Assembly: GCF_947495315.1 (NCBI RefSeq)
Contig: NZ_CANLYD010000025.1
Span: 19,066-83,065, forward strand
Direction: 5' to 3'
Origin: an uncultured Aquimarina sp.
GTDB taxonomy: Bacteria > Bacteroidota > Bacteroidia > Flavobacteriales > Flavobacteriaceae
Length of the DNA: 64,000 nucleotides
Shown here: positions 19,295 through 28,600 of the stretch, piece after piece
Layout: each line of letters starts with the position of its first letter
Position numbering within the stretch: the first letter of the stretch is position 1
The notes under the pieces: generated by a model
What the model saw: only the letters and a program-made list of their open reading frames with translations
Told to the model about the DNA's origin: nothing
Database searches by the model: none
Program-made: the position numbers and the translations under genes

Positions 19295-21163
19295 ATGAAT
19301 AATGTAAAATTAAGCATCGTATTTATTTTCTCTCTATTTATATTTTTTAGTTGTAAAAATGAGAATGAAAAAAGCGAAACTGTTATCTCTAATGAAGAAC
19401 AAATAGAAGTACATTCAAAGAAACTTAATGATTGGTTTGAAGCCCAGTTTCAGGAAGAAGTTGCTGATTCTCCTATGACGCAGACCTATTTAGGAGTTAA
19501 AACTGAAGATTATGGTAAATGGGATAATATTTCATCAAAAAAGGAAGTTCAAGATCTGGAAAAAGCAAAAAAGCGACTGAGGTACCTAAAGGATTCTGTG
19601 AATATTTCTAAGCTCAATAGAGCTACTTTGTTAAGTTTTAAGTTAATGAAAATTAATTTGGAAAATACTATAGAAGATTTTCAATATCGTTTTTATAACT
19701 ATCCTGTAAATCAAATGCACGGAATGCAGGCAGAGATTCCGGCGTTTTTGATAAATATGCATCGTATCGAAAGTAAAAGTGATGCTGAGGCCTATGTTTC
19801 AAGATTAGAAGGAATGGATGAGTTATTTGGTCAACTTGTGGGAAATATAAAGATCAGAGAGAAGAATGGTATTGTTCCTCCCAAGTTTGTTTTTGCCAAA
19901 GTACTCAATGATAGCCGGAATTTAATAACCGGAAAACCTTTTGATGAATCTAATAAAGAGAGCACATTATTATCTGATTTTAAAGGTAAAGTTGAAAAGC
20001 TAGAACTTTCAGATGATGAAAAAACAGTATTGGTTTCTCAGGCTGAAAAAGCACTACTGGAAGCTGTAAAACCAGGATACGATAAATTAATCGAAATACT
20101 GGAGGATCAACAACAAAGAGCTACAGTTGATGATGGTGCTTGGAAATTCCCGAAAGGGAATGCATTTTATAATACTGCCTTAAAGCGTACTACAACGACC
20201 GACATGACTGCGGAACAAATTCATCAATTAGGACTTGATGAGGTTACTAGGATTCATAAGGAAATGAAGGATATTATGACGGAGCTTAAATATGAAGGTA
20301 CGTTACAAGACTTCTTTAAGTTTATGAAAGAAGATGAAAGGTTTTATTATTCAAATGATGAAGAAGGTAAGGCAGCCTATCTAAAAAGAGCTGTAGGATT
20401 GATAGATAATATGAAATCCAGAATAGATGAGCTTTTCATCACGAAACCAAAGGCGGATATTATAGTAAAAGCGGTAGAACCTTTTAGAGAGAAGAGTGCT
20501 GGAAAAGCTTTTTATCAGAAAGGAACTCCAGATGGTTCTAGACCAGGGACCTATTATGCCAATTTGTATGATATGAAGGCTATGCCAAAATATCAAATGG
20601 AAGCTCTGGCATATCACGAGGGAATACCAGGACACCATATGCAAATTTCTATCGCGCAAGAACTAGAGGATATACCAAAGTTTAGAAAATTTGGAGGATA
20701 TCAAGCTTATGTAGAAGGGTGGGGATTGTATAATGAGTTTTTACCAAAAGAAATAGGACTTTATAATAGTCCGTATTCGGATTTTGGGAGATTAGCGATG
20801 GAGTTATGGAGAGCATGTAGATTGGTGGTGGATACGGGTATCCATGTTAAAAAGTGGACAAGAGAAGAAGGAATTAAATATTATACGGATAATACACCAA
20901 ATGCGGAGAGCGACGCTATAAAAATGGTAGAAAGGCATATCGTAATTCCTGGTCAGGCTACAGCTTATAAAATAGGAATGAATAAGATTCTGGAATTAAG
21001 AGAAGCGTCCAGATCAAAACTTGGTAATGAATTATTTGATATTAAAGAATTCCATGATGTTATTTTAACCAATGGAGCGGTGCCACTTACCATTTTAGAA
21101 GACCTAGTGAATGAATGGGTAGAAATAAAAAGTAATTCCTCTAAGAAAGAAGAAAGTTCTTAA
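19295..21163 (+). CDS. DUF885 family lipoprotein, putative metallopeptidase
   Basis: This encodes 622 residues with a lipoprotein signal ending at FFSC-KNENE. The helical DUF885 fold is marked by HEGIPGHH at 441-448, followed by YVEGWGLYNEFLP. The HExxxHH-like arrangement and the downstream glutamate suggest a zinc site, and some family members behave as peptidases, so a periplasmic peptidase role is plausible but not shown. The length is normal. It lies 33 bp after the CocE-type hydrolase and is followed by a strong terminator, so it ends the operon. Confidence 0.88.
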   Translation: MNNVKLSIVFIFSLFIFFSCKNENEKSETVISNEEQIEVHSKKLNDWFEAQFQEEVADSPMTQTYLGVKTEDYGKWDNISSKKEVQDLEKAKKRLRYLKDSVNISKLNRATLLSFKLMKINLENTIEDFQYRFYNYPVNQMHGMQAEIPAFLINMHRIESKSDAEAYVSRLEGMDELFGQLVGNIKIREKNGIVPPKFVFAKVLNDSRNLITGKPFDESNKESTLLSDFKGKVEKLELSDDEKTVLVSQAEKALLEAVKPGYDKLIEILEDQQQRATVDDGAWKFPKGNAFYNTALKRTTTTDMTAEQIHQLGLDEVTRIHKEMKDIMTELKYEGTLQDFFKFMKEDERFYYSNDEEGKAAYLKRAVGLIDNMKSRIDELFITKPKADIIVKAVEPFREKSAGKAFYQKGTPDGSRPGTYYANLYDMKAMPKYQMEALAYHEGIPGHHMQISIAQELEDIPKFRKFGGYQAYVEGWGLYNEFLPKEIGLYNSPYSDFGRLAMELWRACRLVVDTGIHVKKWTREEGIKYYTDNTPNAESDAIKMVERHIVIPGQATAYKIGMNKILELREASRSKLGNELFDIKEFHDVILTNGAVPLTILEDLVNEWVEIKSNSSKKEESS

Positions 21164-21197
21164 TGGCAGAGCTTTTATTTCGTAACAGTAAACTATG

Positions 21198-21226
21198 AGC
21201 CTTTCATCACCAGAAAGGCTTTTTTA
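21198..21226 (+). terminator. Terminator after the DUF885 gene
   Basis: The arms AGCCTTTC (21198-21205) and GAAAGGCT (21213-21220) pair perfectly around a 7-base loop and are followed by a T run. Confidence 0.85.
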
Positions 21227-21366
21227 TACCCTGAATTGAGTTTTTTATGGTAATTCCATAAATAAAAGTAAGAATAATACTACTTTTTGATTGTTTTTTA
21301 ATTGAAATAATGTATTTTGTGGATTATATTTGATTTTTATCTGTTTTTATCCCCAAAATAAAGCAT

Positions 21367-23343
21367 ATGAACAAAACAATTTATACAGTACTAGTTCTCT
21401 GTTGGACGAGCTTCTTTGGTTTTTCCCAAAGCCAAATAACAGGAGTTGACCTTTCCAAAATAAGGACATTAAACGATACAACATTGTTTAATAAATCAGT
21501 TAGAGATTTACAACAGTTCGTGAATGAGGACCAATTTGACAGGGTAGAACCTATAGCGGATCAGCTCATAATGTTGGCAAGCGATATTGGTTACACAAGA
21601 GGATTAGGTCTTGTCTACAGATTAAAGGGAGTTATCTATGATCGGACTCAAAGAAATATAGAATCCAGTAAAAGTTTCGAAAAAGCAATATATAATTTCA
21701 AAAAAATCGATGATAAAGATGGTTTAGGGACTGTAAGTAATGATAGATTTATAATCGAACAAAATAAAGGAAATCTTGAGAAAGCAGCCGCTTACCTTAT
21801 GGAAGCTAAACTATATAGGGAACAATTAAATGATAGTGTTGGGTTATCAGGTATCTATAACAACCTAGCAATCATTTATAAAGAACTTAAAGATATACCA
21901 AATGCCGAAAAGTTTTATTTAAAATCTATTGATACCCGCAAAAATCTAAAAATAGACGGTGTAGGTATGGTTATGAATAATCTAGCCTTGCTATATACAG
22001 AAGGAGGGAAGCTTTCAGAAGCAAAGAAAATTCTACAGGAAGCCATGAAAATTAACAAAGCGGAAAATGACTTAAAACATACTGCTCAATCATATAGTAT
22101 TATGGCGAAGGCCACAATGTATGGTAAAGAATATGAGGCTGCAAAAAAATATTATGACACTACCTTATGTGTTGGTAGTCAAGCTAATTATAAACTAATA
22201 GTTGTAAATGCAAAACAACAGTTGGGAATTATTGCATTAGAAGAAGGCCAGTATAAAAAAGCCGAAAAATTATTAAAAGCAGCAAGAGAAAATCTTGTAA
22301 AATCTAATGTGACATCATTAATATTAAAAAACTATAAATATTCCTTTAAGTTGGATTCTACTAGAGGTAATCTACTAGATGCTATAAAATGGCAGAAAGA
22401 GTATCAACAACTTTCGGACAAGAAAATGTATGAAAGTACTACACAGAAAGTTGAAAATGTGAAGTCAAGATATGAAGCAGAATTAAAGCAGCTTAAGCTA
22501 ATCGATGAGCAAGAAAAAAGAGAACAAAGAACCAAGGAAGAATTGTTCAGGTATAGATTATTTACCTTTATTAGTTTGACCGTAATAGCAGTTATACTGG
22601 TTTTTATGATGCTGTTTATCAAAACCAGAAAAGAGAGAAAGAGGTATATCAAAGAGCTTAACGAATCAAATCAGGTTAAAAATAAATTATTTTCTATTAT
22701 TTCTCATGATCTAAAAAATGAAATACACGGACTGGAAGGTAGTCTAAACTTAATGAAGGAAGATGTAATTTCTACAGAAGAGTTTAGAGAAATTGTTCCA
22801 TTATTAGCTAATAGAACCCATCAAACGTCTATTTTGTTGAATAACTTACTGAATTGGTCAAAATCACAAATGAGAGAGTTAAATGCTAAGCCAACTACTT
22901 TTGATATAACAGAAGTAATCAGTAATAAATTCACTTTTTTTAAACCCAAAGCTGAGAAAAAAGATATTAAGCTTATTAATAAGTTGGATTCCACTATGAT
23001 TTTTGCGGATAAAGATATGTTTGGGATTGTGGCTCAGAATCTAATTGCTAATGCCATTAAGTTTTGTAATCCTGGTGATTCTATAGCCTTAGTATCCAGA
23101 GAAAAAGAAGATCACTACGAAATTTGTTTTGAAGATACTGGAGTCGGTATTGATCCATCTAATCTCAATAAACTATTTGCAGAAGATACATTTACAACTA
23201 ATGGAACGGAGAATGAAACAGGCACCGGTCTTGGACTTAGAATATGTAAAGAATTAATAGAACTTAATCAAGGTGAAATAAAAGTAGAAAGCACCCTTGG
23301 AAAAGGTAGTACTTTCTATATTTCTTTGCCTAAGGCTGCATAA
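21367..23343 (+). CDS. TPR-containing membrane sensor histidine kinase
   Basis: This encodes 658 residues. A signal peptide (to about residue 20) leads into a periplasmic array of tetratricopeptide repeats (about 40-350; for example GIYNNLAIIYKELKDIPNAE). A coiled-coil segment (370-390) and one membrane helix (about 393-416) follow. The cytoplasmic kinase has the H-box with H447 (SIISHDLKNEIH), the N-box NLIANAIKF, DTGVGID and GTGLGLRICKEL. It is an autophosphorylating two-component kinase, but no response regulator is adjacent. The TPR region presumably senses a periplasmic protein partner. It converges on the HlyD gene with only 2 bp between the stop codons. Confidence 0.92.
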   Translation: MNKTIYTVLVLCWTSFFGFSQSQITGVDLSKIRTLNDTTLFNKSVRDLQQFVNEDQFDRVEPIADQLIMLASDIGYTRGLGLVYRLKGVIYDRTQRNIESSKSFEKAIYNFKKIDDKDGLGTVSNDRFIIEQNKGNLEKAAAYLMEAKLYREQLNDSVGLSGIYNNLAIIYKELKDIPNAEKFYLKSIDTRKNLKIDGVGMVMNNLALLYTEGGKLSEAKKILQEAMKINKAENDLKHTAQSYSIMAKATMYGKEYEAAKKYYDTTLCVGSQANYKLIVVNAKQQLGIIALEEGQYKKAEKLLKAARENLVKSNVTSLILKNYKYSFKLDSTRGNLLDAIKWQKEYQQLSDKKMYESTTQKVENVKSRYEAELKQLKLIDEQEKREQRTKEELFRYRLFTFISLTVIAVILVFMMLFIKTRKERKRYIKELNESNQVKNKLFSIISHDLKNEIHGLEGSLNLMKEDVISTEEFREIVPLLANRTHQTSILLNNLLNWSKSQMRELNAKPTTFDITEVISNKFTFFKPKAEKKDIKLINKLDSTMIFADKDMFGIVAQNLIANAIKFCNPGDSIALVSREKEDHYEICFEDTGVGIDPSNLNKLFAEDTFTTNGTENETGTGLGLRICKELIELNQGEIKVESTLGKGSTFYISLPKAA

Positions 23344-23345
23344 TT

Positions 23346-24644
23346 TTATTTATCCATTAAACTCCTAAATTGATAAAAGAATCTTTCTATAAGTCTTAGA
23401 TCTTCAGTTATAATTTCTACAGAACCTCTCATTTCTTGCTGAAAAGGGATTTCTTTTTTGTAAGTTGTGATCAGTTTTTTAGGTAGCTTTACGTCGATCA
23501 GATATAATCCATCTTTATCTGGTAACATTGATATATAATTTACCGTTCCTTGTAACATTCCAAATTCATCATCTGGAAAATTTGCTAATTTGATATTGGC
23601 TTTTTGTCCTAATTTTATTTTCCCGGAATTTTGAGTTGGTGCTTTTATCTTCGCAACATATGAAGAAGATTCCTGAATTGGGATTACTATAAAAACAATA
23701 TCGCCGGCAGTTACATTTTCATTTTCAAAACGATAATTAGAAAAAGAAACTCTTCCTTCTATATCGGATTGTAACAGATATCTTAATTCCCAATCTTTTA
23801 TACTTTTTTTCAATTGATCAAAAGATTGTATCACCTTATTACGTAAACTTATTTCTTCTCTTTGTTGATTAAATTCTGTACCCTTTGATGTCTTCTGAGC
23901 ATTACTAATACTCTCCTTAATCTGAGAAAGTTGTGTGTCATAGTTTTTATAGTTATTCTCAAACTGCAAGTACTCAATTTTTGCTTGTTCAAATTCTTGT
24001 TGAGAAATACTACCTTTATCATATAACTCCTGTTGTCTTGCAAAATCTTTTTTCTTGAAGTTTAGTGCACTTCCTTCAATTTTTTTCTGACTTAAGATAC
24101 CTTCTTGCCTTCTATATAGCTCTGACAAGGATATCTGATTAGCGATGTTTTCATCAGAAAATGGTTTTAATTCTCTATTTAAACTATATTCTATATAACT
24201 ATTCTCGAAAGTAGCATAACTTGTTTGTATATCTCCTAGTGCCAGTATTGGTGGCATTTGATCAAAAGGAAAATCAATTTGTCGATTATTAAGAGTGATG
24301 GTATCAATTACTCTTTTAAGACTAAATACATCGAGATAGTTTGCCGTATTTCGAAGAATAGCTAAAGGAGTTCCTTCTGGAACTGTATCACCTTCTTTTA
24401 CTAAAATAGCCTCTATCTTTTCACTAACATTTGCTTGCTCTTTTTGTAATGGAACCTCTGTTGTTATAATGGCTTCTGCAGGTATTGTATCTGGGTATTT
24501 AAGCATCCAAGAAAGAAACAGTAATAACAATATTAATACTAATATTAACAAGTTTCCCCATCGAATCATCCAATGTGGTACGCGAGTTAAGATTTCCTGA
24601 ACTTCCTCGCTTCTTAATTGTATATCGTCTAAATTATCTGGCAT
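23346..24644 (-). CDS. HlyD-family membrane fusion protein of the peptide exporter
   Basis: This encodes the 432-residue periplasmic adaptor of a type I-like peptide secretion system. A short cytoplasmic N-terminus is followed by one membrane helix (about 28-48). A lipoyl/barrel-sandwich half-motif comes next (IEAILVKEGDTVPEGTPLAI, about 93-112), then a long coiled-coil hairpin (about 170-280) and a beta-barrel domain (VAKIKAPTQNSGKIKLGQKA). It sits directly downstream of the C39-peptidase ABC transporter and is the last gene of the minus-strand cluster. It should link that inner-membrane exporter to an outer-membrane channel, which is not encoded here. The gap to the transporter gene contains a tandem heptamer repeat. 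Confidence 0.92.
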   Translation of the reverse strand: MPDNLDDIQLRSEEVQEILTRVPHWMIRWGNLLILVLILLLLFLSWMLKYPDTIPAEAIITTEVPLQKEQANVSEKIEAILVKEGDTVPEGTPLAILRNTANYLDVFSLKRVIDTITLNNRQIDFPFDQMPPILALGDIQTSYATFENSYIEYSLNRELKPFSDENIANQISLSELYRRQEGILSQKKIEGSALNFKKKDFARQQELYDKGSISQQEFEQAKIEYLQFENNYKNYDTQLSQIKESISNAQKTSKGTEFNQQREEISLRNKVIQSFDQLKKSIKDWELRYLLQSDIEGRVSFSNYRFENENVTAGDIVFIVIPIQESSSYVAKIKAPTQNSGKIKLGQKANIKLANFPDDEFGMLQGTVNYISMLPDKDGLYLIDVKLPKKLITTYKKEIPFQQEMRGSVEIITEDLRLIERFFYQFRSLMDK

Positions 24645-24705
24645 TTTTTTTGTGTAATTACGAATTATGAATTACTGCTTGTTTTCAATAAAATAATCTA
24701 ATTTT

Positions 24706-24747
24706 CACTACTCACTACTCACTACTCACTACTCACTACTCACTACT
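24706..24747. repeat. Tandem heptamer CACTACT, six perfect copies
   Basis: Six uninterrupted 7-bp units cover 42 bp. They overlap the stop codon of the ABC transporter gene (TAG at 24745-24743 on the minus strand) and extend into the gap before hlyD. On the coding strand the unit is AGTAGTG. Such arrays change copy number easily by slippage. Confidence 0.95.
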
Positions 24748-26947
24748 TACCAAGTTCTAATTGATTTTTAACCAAATTATAATAGCTTCCTTTTTCTTTA
24801 ATCAACGATTCGTGATTTCCAACTTCTATAATTTCTCCTTTATCTAATACTACAATCTGATCAGCATTTTTAACGGTACTTAACCGATGCGCTATTACCA
24901 TAACCGTTTTATCTTTAAAAAAGGTATCCAATTTTTCCATGATTACCTTTTCATTATTTGCATCCAGAGCAGATGTAGCTTCATCGAAAAATAAGAATTT
25001 AGGGTTTTTATACACCGCACGAGCAATAAATAATCGTTGTTTCTGACCTGTACTAAGTCCTACGCCTTCCATTCCTATTTTTGTGTTATAAGACAAAGGC
25101 AGTGACTCAACAAATTCCTTAATGTTGGCGACATCCACTGCATGAGCTAATTTTTTCTTGTCCACATAGTCTTCTCCTACTGCAATGTTATTAGCAATCG
25201 TATCATTAAAGATATATCCTTCTTGCATAACAACTCCAAATTGATCTCTCCAAGCTTTTTGTGATACATTCTGTAAATCATGAGAACTGATGAATATCTG
25301 TCCTTCATCAGGTTCATAAAACTTTAGCAACAGTTTCATAAGTGTAGTTTTTCCACTACCACTGACACCAACAACTGCCGTTATTTTGTTCGCAGGAATC
25401 GATAAATCCAAATTTTGTAATACAGGCTTATCAGATCCTACATACCTAAAACTTAGATTTTTGATATCAAAACCAGAATTTTCCGGGATATCCCTAAGCT
25501 TTTCATCACCCGTCTTTTCTTCATCTTCTTTATTATGAATCTCTCCGAGACGTTCTAATGAGATCTGAGCATCTTGTAATTCTCTAAGAAAGTTAATCAA
25601 CTGTGTTATAGGAGCATTTAATTGTCCTACAATAGATGTAATTGCTAACATCATACCTAGCGTGATCTCTCCATCGATTACTAGTATCGCAGAAAGAACA
25701 GTGATCAATATATTTTTTAGTTCATTGATAAAAGCAGAACCTACACTCTGATATTGCTCTAAAGCAAGATTTTCTATTGATATTTTAAAAAGTTTAGCCT
25801 GTACAAACTCCCAATTCCACCGCTTTCTTTTTTCTGCATTATGGAGTTTAATCTCCTGCATACCATTAACTAATTCAATAACTTTACTTTGTTCTTCACT
25901 TATCTGAGAGAAACGCTTATAATCAAGTTTTTTACGTTTTTTGAAAAATATTAAAATCCAAGCAAAATAAAACAAACTACCAATGGCAAAAACGGTAAAT
26001 ATGGAAAAACTATAATAAATAAGAACGATGCTAAATACGATTAAGTTCACCATTGAAAACAGCACATTTAGTGAAGACATGGTGAGTATTTGCTCGATTC
26101 TTTTATGGTCATTGATTCGCTGTAATAAATCTCCAGTCATTTTTACGTCAAAATAGGAGATAGGCAGGTTCATTAATTTTATAAAAAAATCTGAAATCAG
26201 TGAGATGTTAATTCTGGTACTTAAATGCAATAGAATCCAGCTTCTTAAAACATCAATTAATGTTCGTCCGATAAACAATGATAGTTGCGCAATTAATACT
26301 AAATATACGAAATCAATATCTTCATTTTCTATACCTACATCAACAATACTTTGGGTTAGGAATGGCGTAATAAGCTGTAATAAACTACCAGCAGTTAAAC
26401 CTAGTATAAGTTGAAAGATGAACTTTTTGTATTTAAAAACGTATTTAGAAATAAATTTAAACCCAAATTCTTCATCTTTTTCATCTAGGTTGTCATTATA
26501 AAATTTTGGAGTAGGTTCTACCAATAATGCAACACCTTCTTCTGTAGTTTGATCCGCATTATTACCGATCCAGGCTTTTATAAATTCCTCCTTAGTATAA
26601 GTGATCAAACCATGAGCTGGATCTGATACATAAATCGTCATACCATCTTTCCTGGTGGTCTTGATTTTATAAACTACCACATAATGTACTTTGTTCCAAT
26701 GAACAATACAAGGCAGTGGGACTTCTAATAATTGTTTTAAAGATAGCTTTACACCTAACGATCTAAATCCAATACTTTCTACAGCTTCGCTTAGGCCAAG
26801 TAAGGAACTCCCTTCTCTGGTCGTTTCACTTAGGGATCTAAGCTTCTGCGTATTCAGTACTTTTCCGTAATGTTTAGCTATGATTTTAATACAAGTGGGT
26901 CCACAATCTTTGGATTCAGCTTGTTTATAAAAAGGAAATTTTGGCAT
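24743..26947 (-). CDS. C39 peptidase-containing ABC transporter (peptide export and leader cleavage)
   Basis: This encodes 734 residues in the order C39 peptidase, six-helix membrane domain and ATPase. The peptidase has Gln9, the nucleophile Cys15 (KDCGPTC), His88 (NKVHYVVV) and Asp109 (VSDPAHG), so it looks active. Its family cuts after the double glycine of a leader peptide during export. The ATPase has Walker A GVSGSGKTT from residue 527, the signature LSTGQKQR, Walker B FLFFDEATSALD and the H-loop AHRLST. The GG-leader precursors in the same cluster are the obvious substrates. The gene starts 8 bp after the VKOR-fusion gene, so the two are cotranscribed. Confidence 0.95.
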   Translation of the reverse strand: MPKFPFYKQAESKDCGPTCIKIIAKHYGKVLNTQKLRSLSETTREGSSLLGLSEAVESIGFRSLGVKLSLKQLLEVPLPCIVHWNKVHYVVVYKIKTTRKDGMTIYVSDPAHGLITYTKEEFIKAWIGNNADQTTEEGVALLVEPTPKFYNDNLDEKDEEFGFKFISKYVFKYKKFIFQLILGLTAGSLLQLITPFLTQSIVDVGIENEDIDFVYLVLIAQLSLFIGRTLIDVLRSWILLHLSTRINISLISDFFIKLMNLPISYFDVKMTGDLLQRINDHKRIEQILTMSSLNVLFSMVNLIVFSIVLIYYSFSIFTVFAIGSLFYFAWILIFFKKRKKLDYKRFSQISEEQSKVIELVNGMQEIKLHNAEKRKRWNWEFVQAKLFKISIENLALEQYQSVGSAFINELKNILITVLSAILVIDGEITLGMMLAITSIVGQLNAPITQLINFLRELQDAQISLERLGEIHNKEDEEKTGDEKLRDIPENSGFDIKNLSFRYVGSDKPVLQNLDLSIPANKITAVVGVSGSGKTTLMKLLLKFYEPDEGQIFISSHDLQNVSQKAWRDQFGVVMQEGYIFNDTIANNIAVGEDYVDKKKLAHAVDVANIKEFVESLPLSYNTKIGMEGVGLSTGQKQRLFIARAVYKNPKFLFFDEATSALDANNEKVIMEKLDTFFKDKTVMVIAHRLSTVKNADQIVVLDKGEIIEVGNHESLIKEKGSYYNLVKNQLELGK

Positions 26948-26955
26948 TCAGAGTT

Positions 26956-28548
26956 TTAATTTTGTGTAATGAGATCTTCTACAAAGAAAAGTAATTCTTT
27001 TCTATTATACGCATTAGGATAAGATTTCCCGTTTAATAATATTTCGGGAGTAAAGTTTTTATCATAACTCACGCACCATTGATGCTGTTTTTTAAGCAAG
27101 TTTAGGTAATTGTCATTACTGAAATTCCCATACGTTTTTAGCCAATCATTAGGTGCACTAGACAGGTAAATCTTGCTCATAGCAAGTTTGCATCTTTCTT
27201 CTCCTTCATCGTTAAATAATTCAGTAAGACGTGCTGCTATTTTTGTGCTTTCATTCTCTGAATGAATGTTCGGTATATTAAAACGTACAATGATTTGAAC
27301 TTCTTTTTTATAGTTTTTCAATATGTTATCGATTAATAAGTGGACTTCTTTACAATGACCACACAAAGGATTTGTGATTACTGTAATTGATAGTTCCGGT
27401 TTTTCGGTTTTGTTACCCAGAATTATTTCTTTTTTATCTATTAATTTAGTTGGTAGTATTTCGGATTCTGAAAGCAGTGTGTTAAAAAGAGTATAGTTTC
27501 TTTTAAACTTGAAATGTTCGATTTTTAATTTTCTGGATGCTATCTCGTTTTTTAGTAATGGTATTACGTAAGACCATGCGGTTGAGATTAATAAAAAAGA
27601 TATTAAAGTAAAGCCGAAAGAATAGCTATCAAATGTTAGTTCTTTAATATCAAAATTTGTAAAATATATTGTTATTGCTTGCAACCATAAAATAAGAGAG
27701 ATAGATATACATAATAAACACCAGTTTTTTATAATTTTATATTGATAAAAAATGGAATATACTGTAAATGGGATTGCGCTAATAGAAATTAAATATATAA
27801 GGTCAATACTACTATTGTCATTAAGCAATATTAATAAAGAAGAAATAATTAGGGTGCCAAAATATACTATCGAAATATCACTAAGTTTTAATTTATTAAA
27901 CAAAGTAGCTCCTTTAGAATTTAAGACAGCGTCGCAGTCGATGTTTTTTTGCTCTTTATTACAGAATTTATTAACCGTGCTAGATTGTATACCAAGTTCT
28001 TTTGATACTATTAATGCGCTAAATAGCAGACCTGAAAATGACAATAAATAATGGATGAAAGCTGTTAATTCGGGTTTTAACAAGAGAAATGATCCCAGTA
28101 AAATTATTACTAAAAAAAAGCTTACTGCGGTACGGTATTTAGGTTCTTTGTTAGAGGTATTAGTTTTACTATTTTCATTGGGATCAATAATAAGAATAAC
28201 GCCAGTCCAGACTTTTAGAAATTCTTCTATAGAAAGTGTTTGCTTATATTCTCTACTAAAAATGAGATTGATTGTATTTTTTTTCTTGATAAAAATAACA
28301 AAATGCTCTCCAGTTTCGTTTCTAATTTGAGTAAGAGTATACGAGTTTAATTGTGATAAGGTTTCACTATCTGTAGGAATCTTGGCTGCAATATTTTCTA
28401 TAGCAAAATGATCGAGAACCCCCGTAATTGAATGCAGGCTTGGGTAGGTGGGATGACTTAATAGTTGAAACTTAACCTCTTCTTCATCTATAGCAATTTT
28501 GTTCTTTTTTAAGAGTTTGTATAATAAGTAGATAACAGAATCTTTCAT
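26956..28548 (-). CDS. Fusion of a cysteine-less C39-like domain, VKOR and thioredoxin-like domain
   Basis: This encodes 530 residues in three parts. Residues 1-125 resemble a C39 peptidase domain (HPTYPSLHSITGVL, GEHFVIF, IIDPNEN), but there is no cysteine before residue 196, so it cannot be an active cysteine peptidase. Residues about 140-325 form a vitamin K epoxide reductase membrane domain with the loop cysteines C196 and C205 and the quinone-proximal pair C277-LL-C280. Residues about 380-530 are a DsbA/thioredoxin-like domain with C396-GH-C399. Together VKOR and thioredoxin make a self-contained disulfide-forming machine driven by quinone. Given the even-cysteine precursors nearby, it most likely oxidises the exported peptides. 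The dead C39 domain may bind the GG leader. Confidence 0.9.
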   Translation of the reverse strand: MKDSVIYLLYKLLKKNKIAIDEEEVKFQLLSHPTYPSLHSITGVLDHFAIENIAAKIPTDSETLSQLNSYTLTQIRNETGEHFVIFIKKKNTINLIFSREYKQTLSIEEFLKVWTGVILIIDPNENSKTNTSNKEPKYRTAVSFFLVIILLGSFLLLKPELTAFIHYLLSFSGLLFSALIVSKELGIQSSTVNKFCNKEQKNIDCDAVLNSKGATLFNKLKLSDISIVYFGTLIISSLLILLNDNSSIDLIYLISISAIPFTVYSIFYQYKIIKNWCLLCISISLILWLQAITIYFTNFDIKELTFDSYSFGFTLISFLLISTAWSYVIPLLKNEIASRKLKIEHFKFKRNYTLFNTLLSESEILPTKLIDKKEIILGNKTEKPELSITVITNPLCGHCKEVHLLIDNILKNYKKEVQIIVRFNIPNIHSENESTKIAARLTELFNDEGEERCKLAMSKIYLSSAPNDWLKTYGNFSNDNYLNLLKKQHQWCVSYDKNFTPEILLNGKSYPNAYNRKELLFFVEDLITQN

Positions 28549-28600
28549 TAAAGCGAATTAATTATAATAGTATTGGTTGTGAAATTTGATTAAGTGTTTG

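Noticed and set aside
24706..24747. Heptamer array as a coding phase-variation switch inside a gene
   Set aside because: Apart from the stop codon it is outside the reading frames, and its own stop codons prevent frame switching into the downstream gene.
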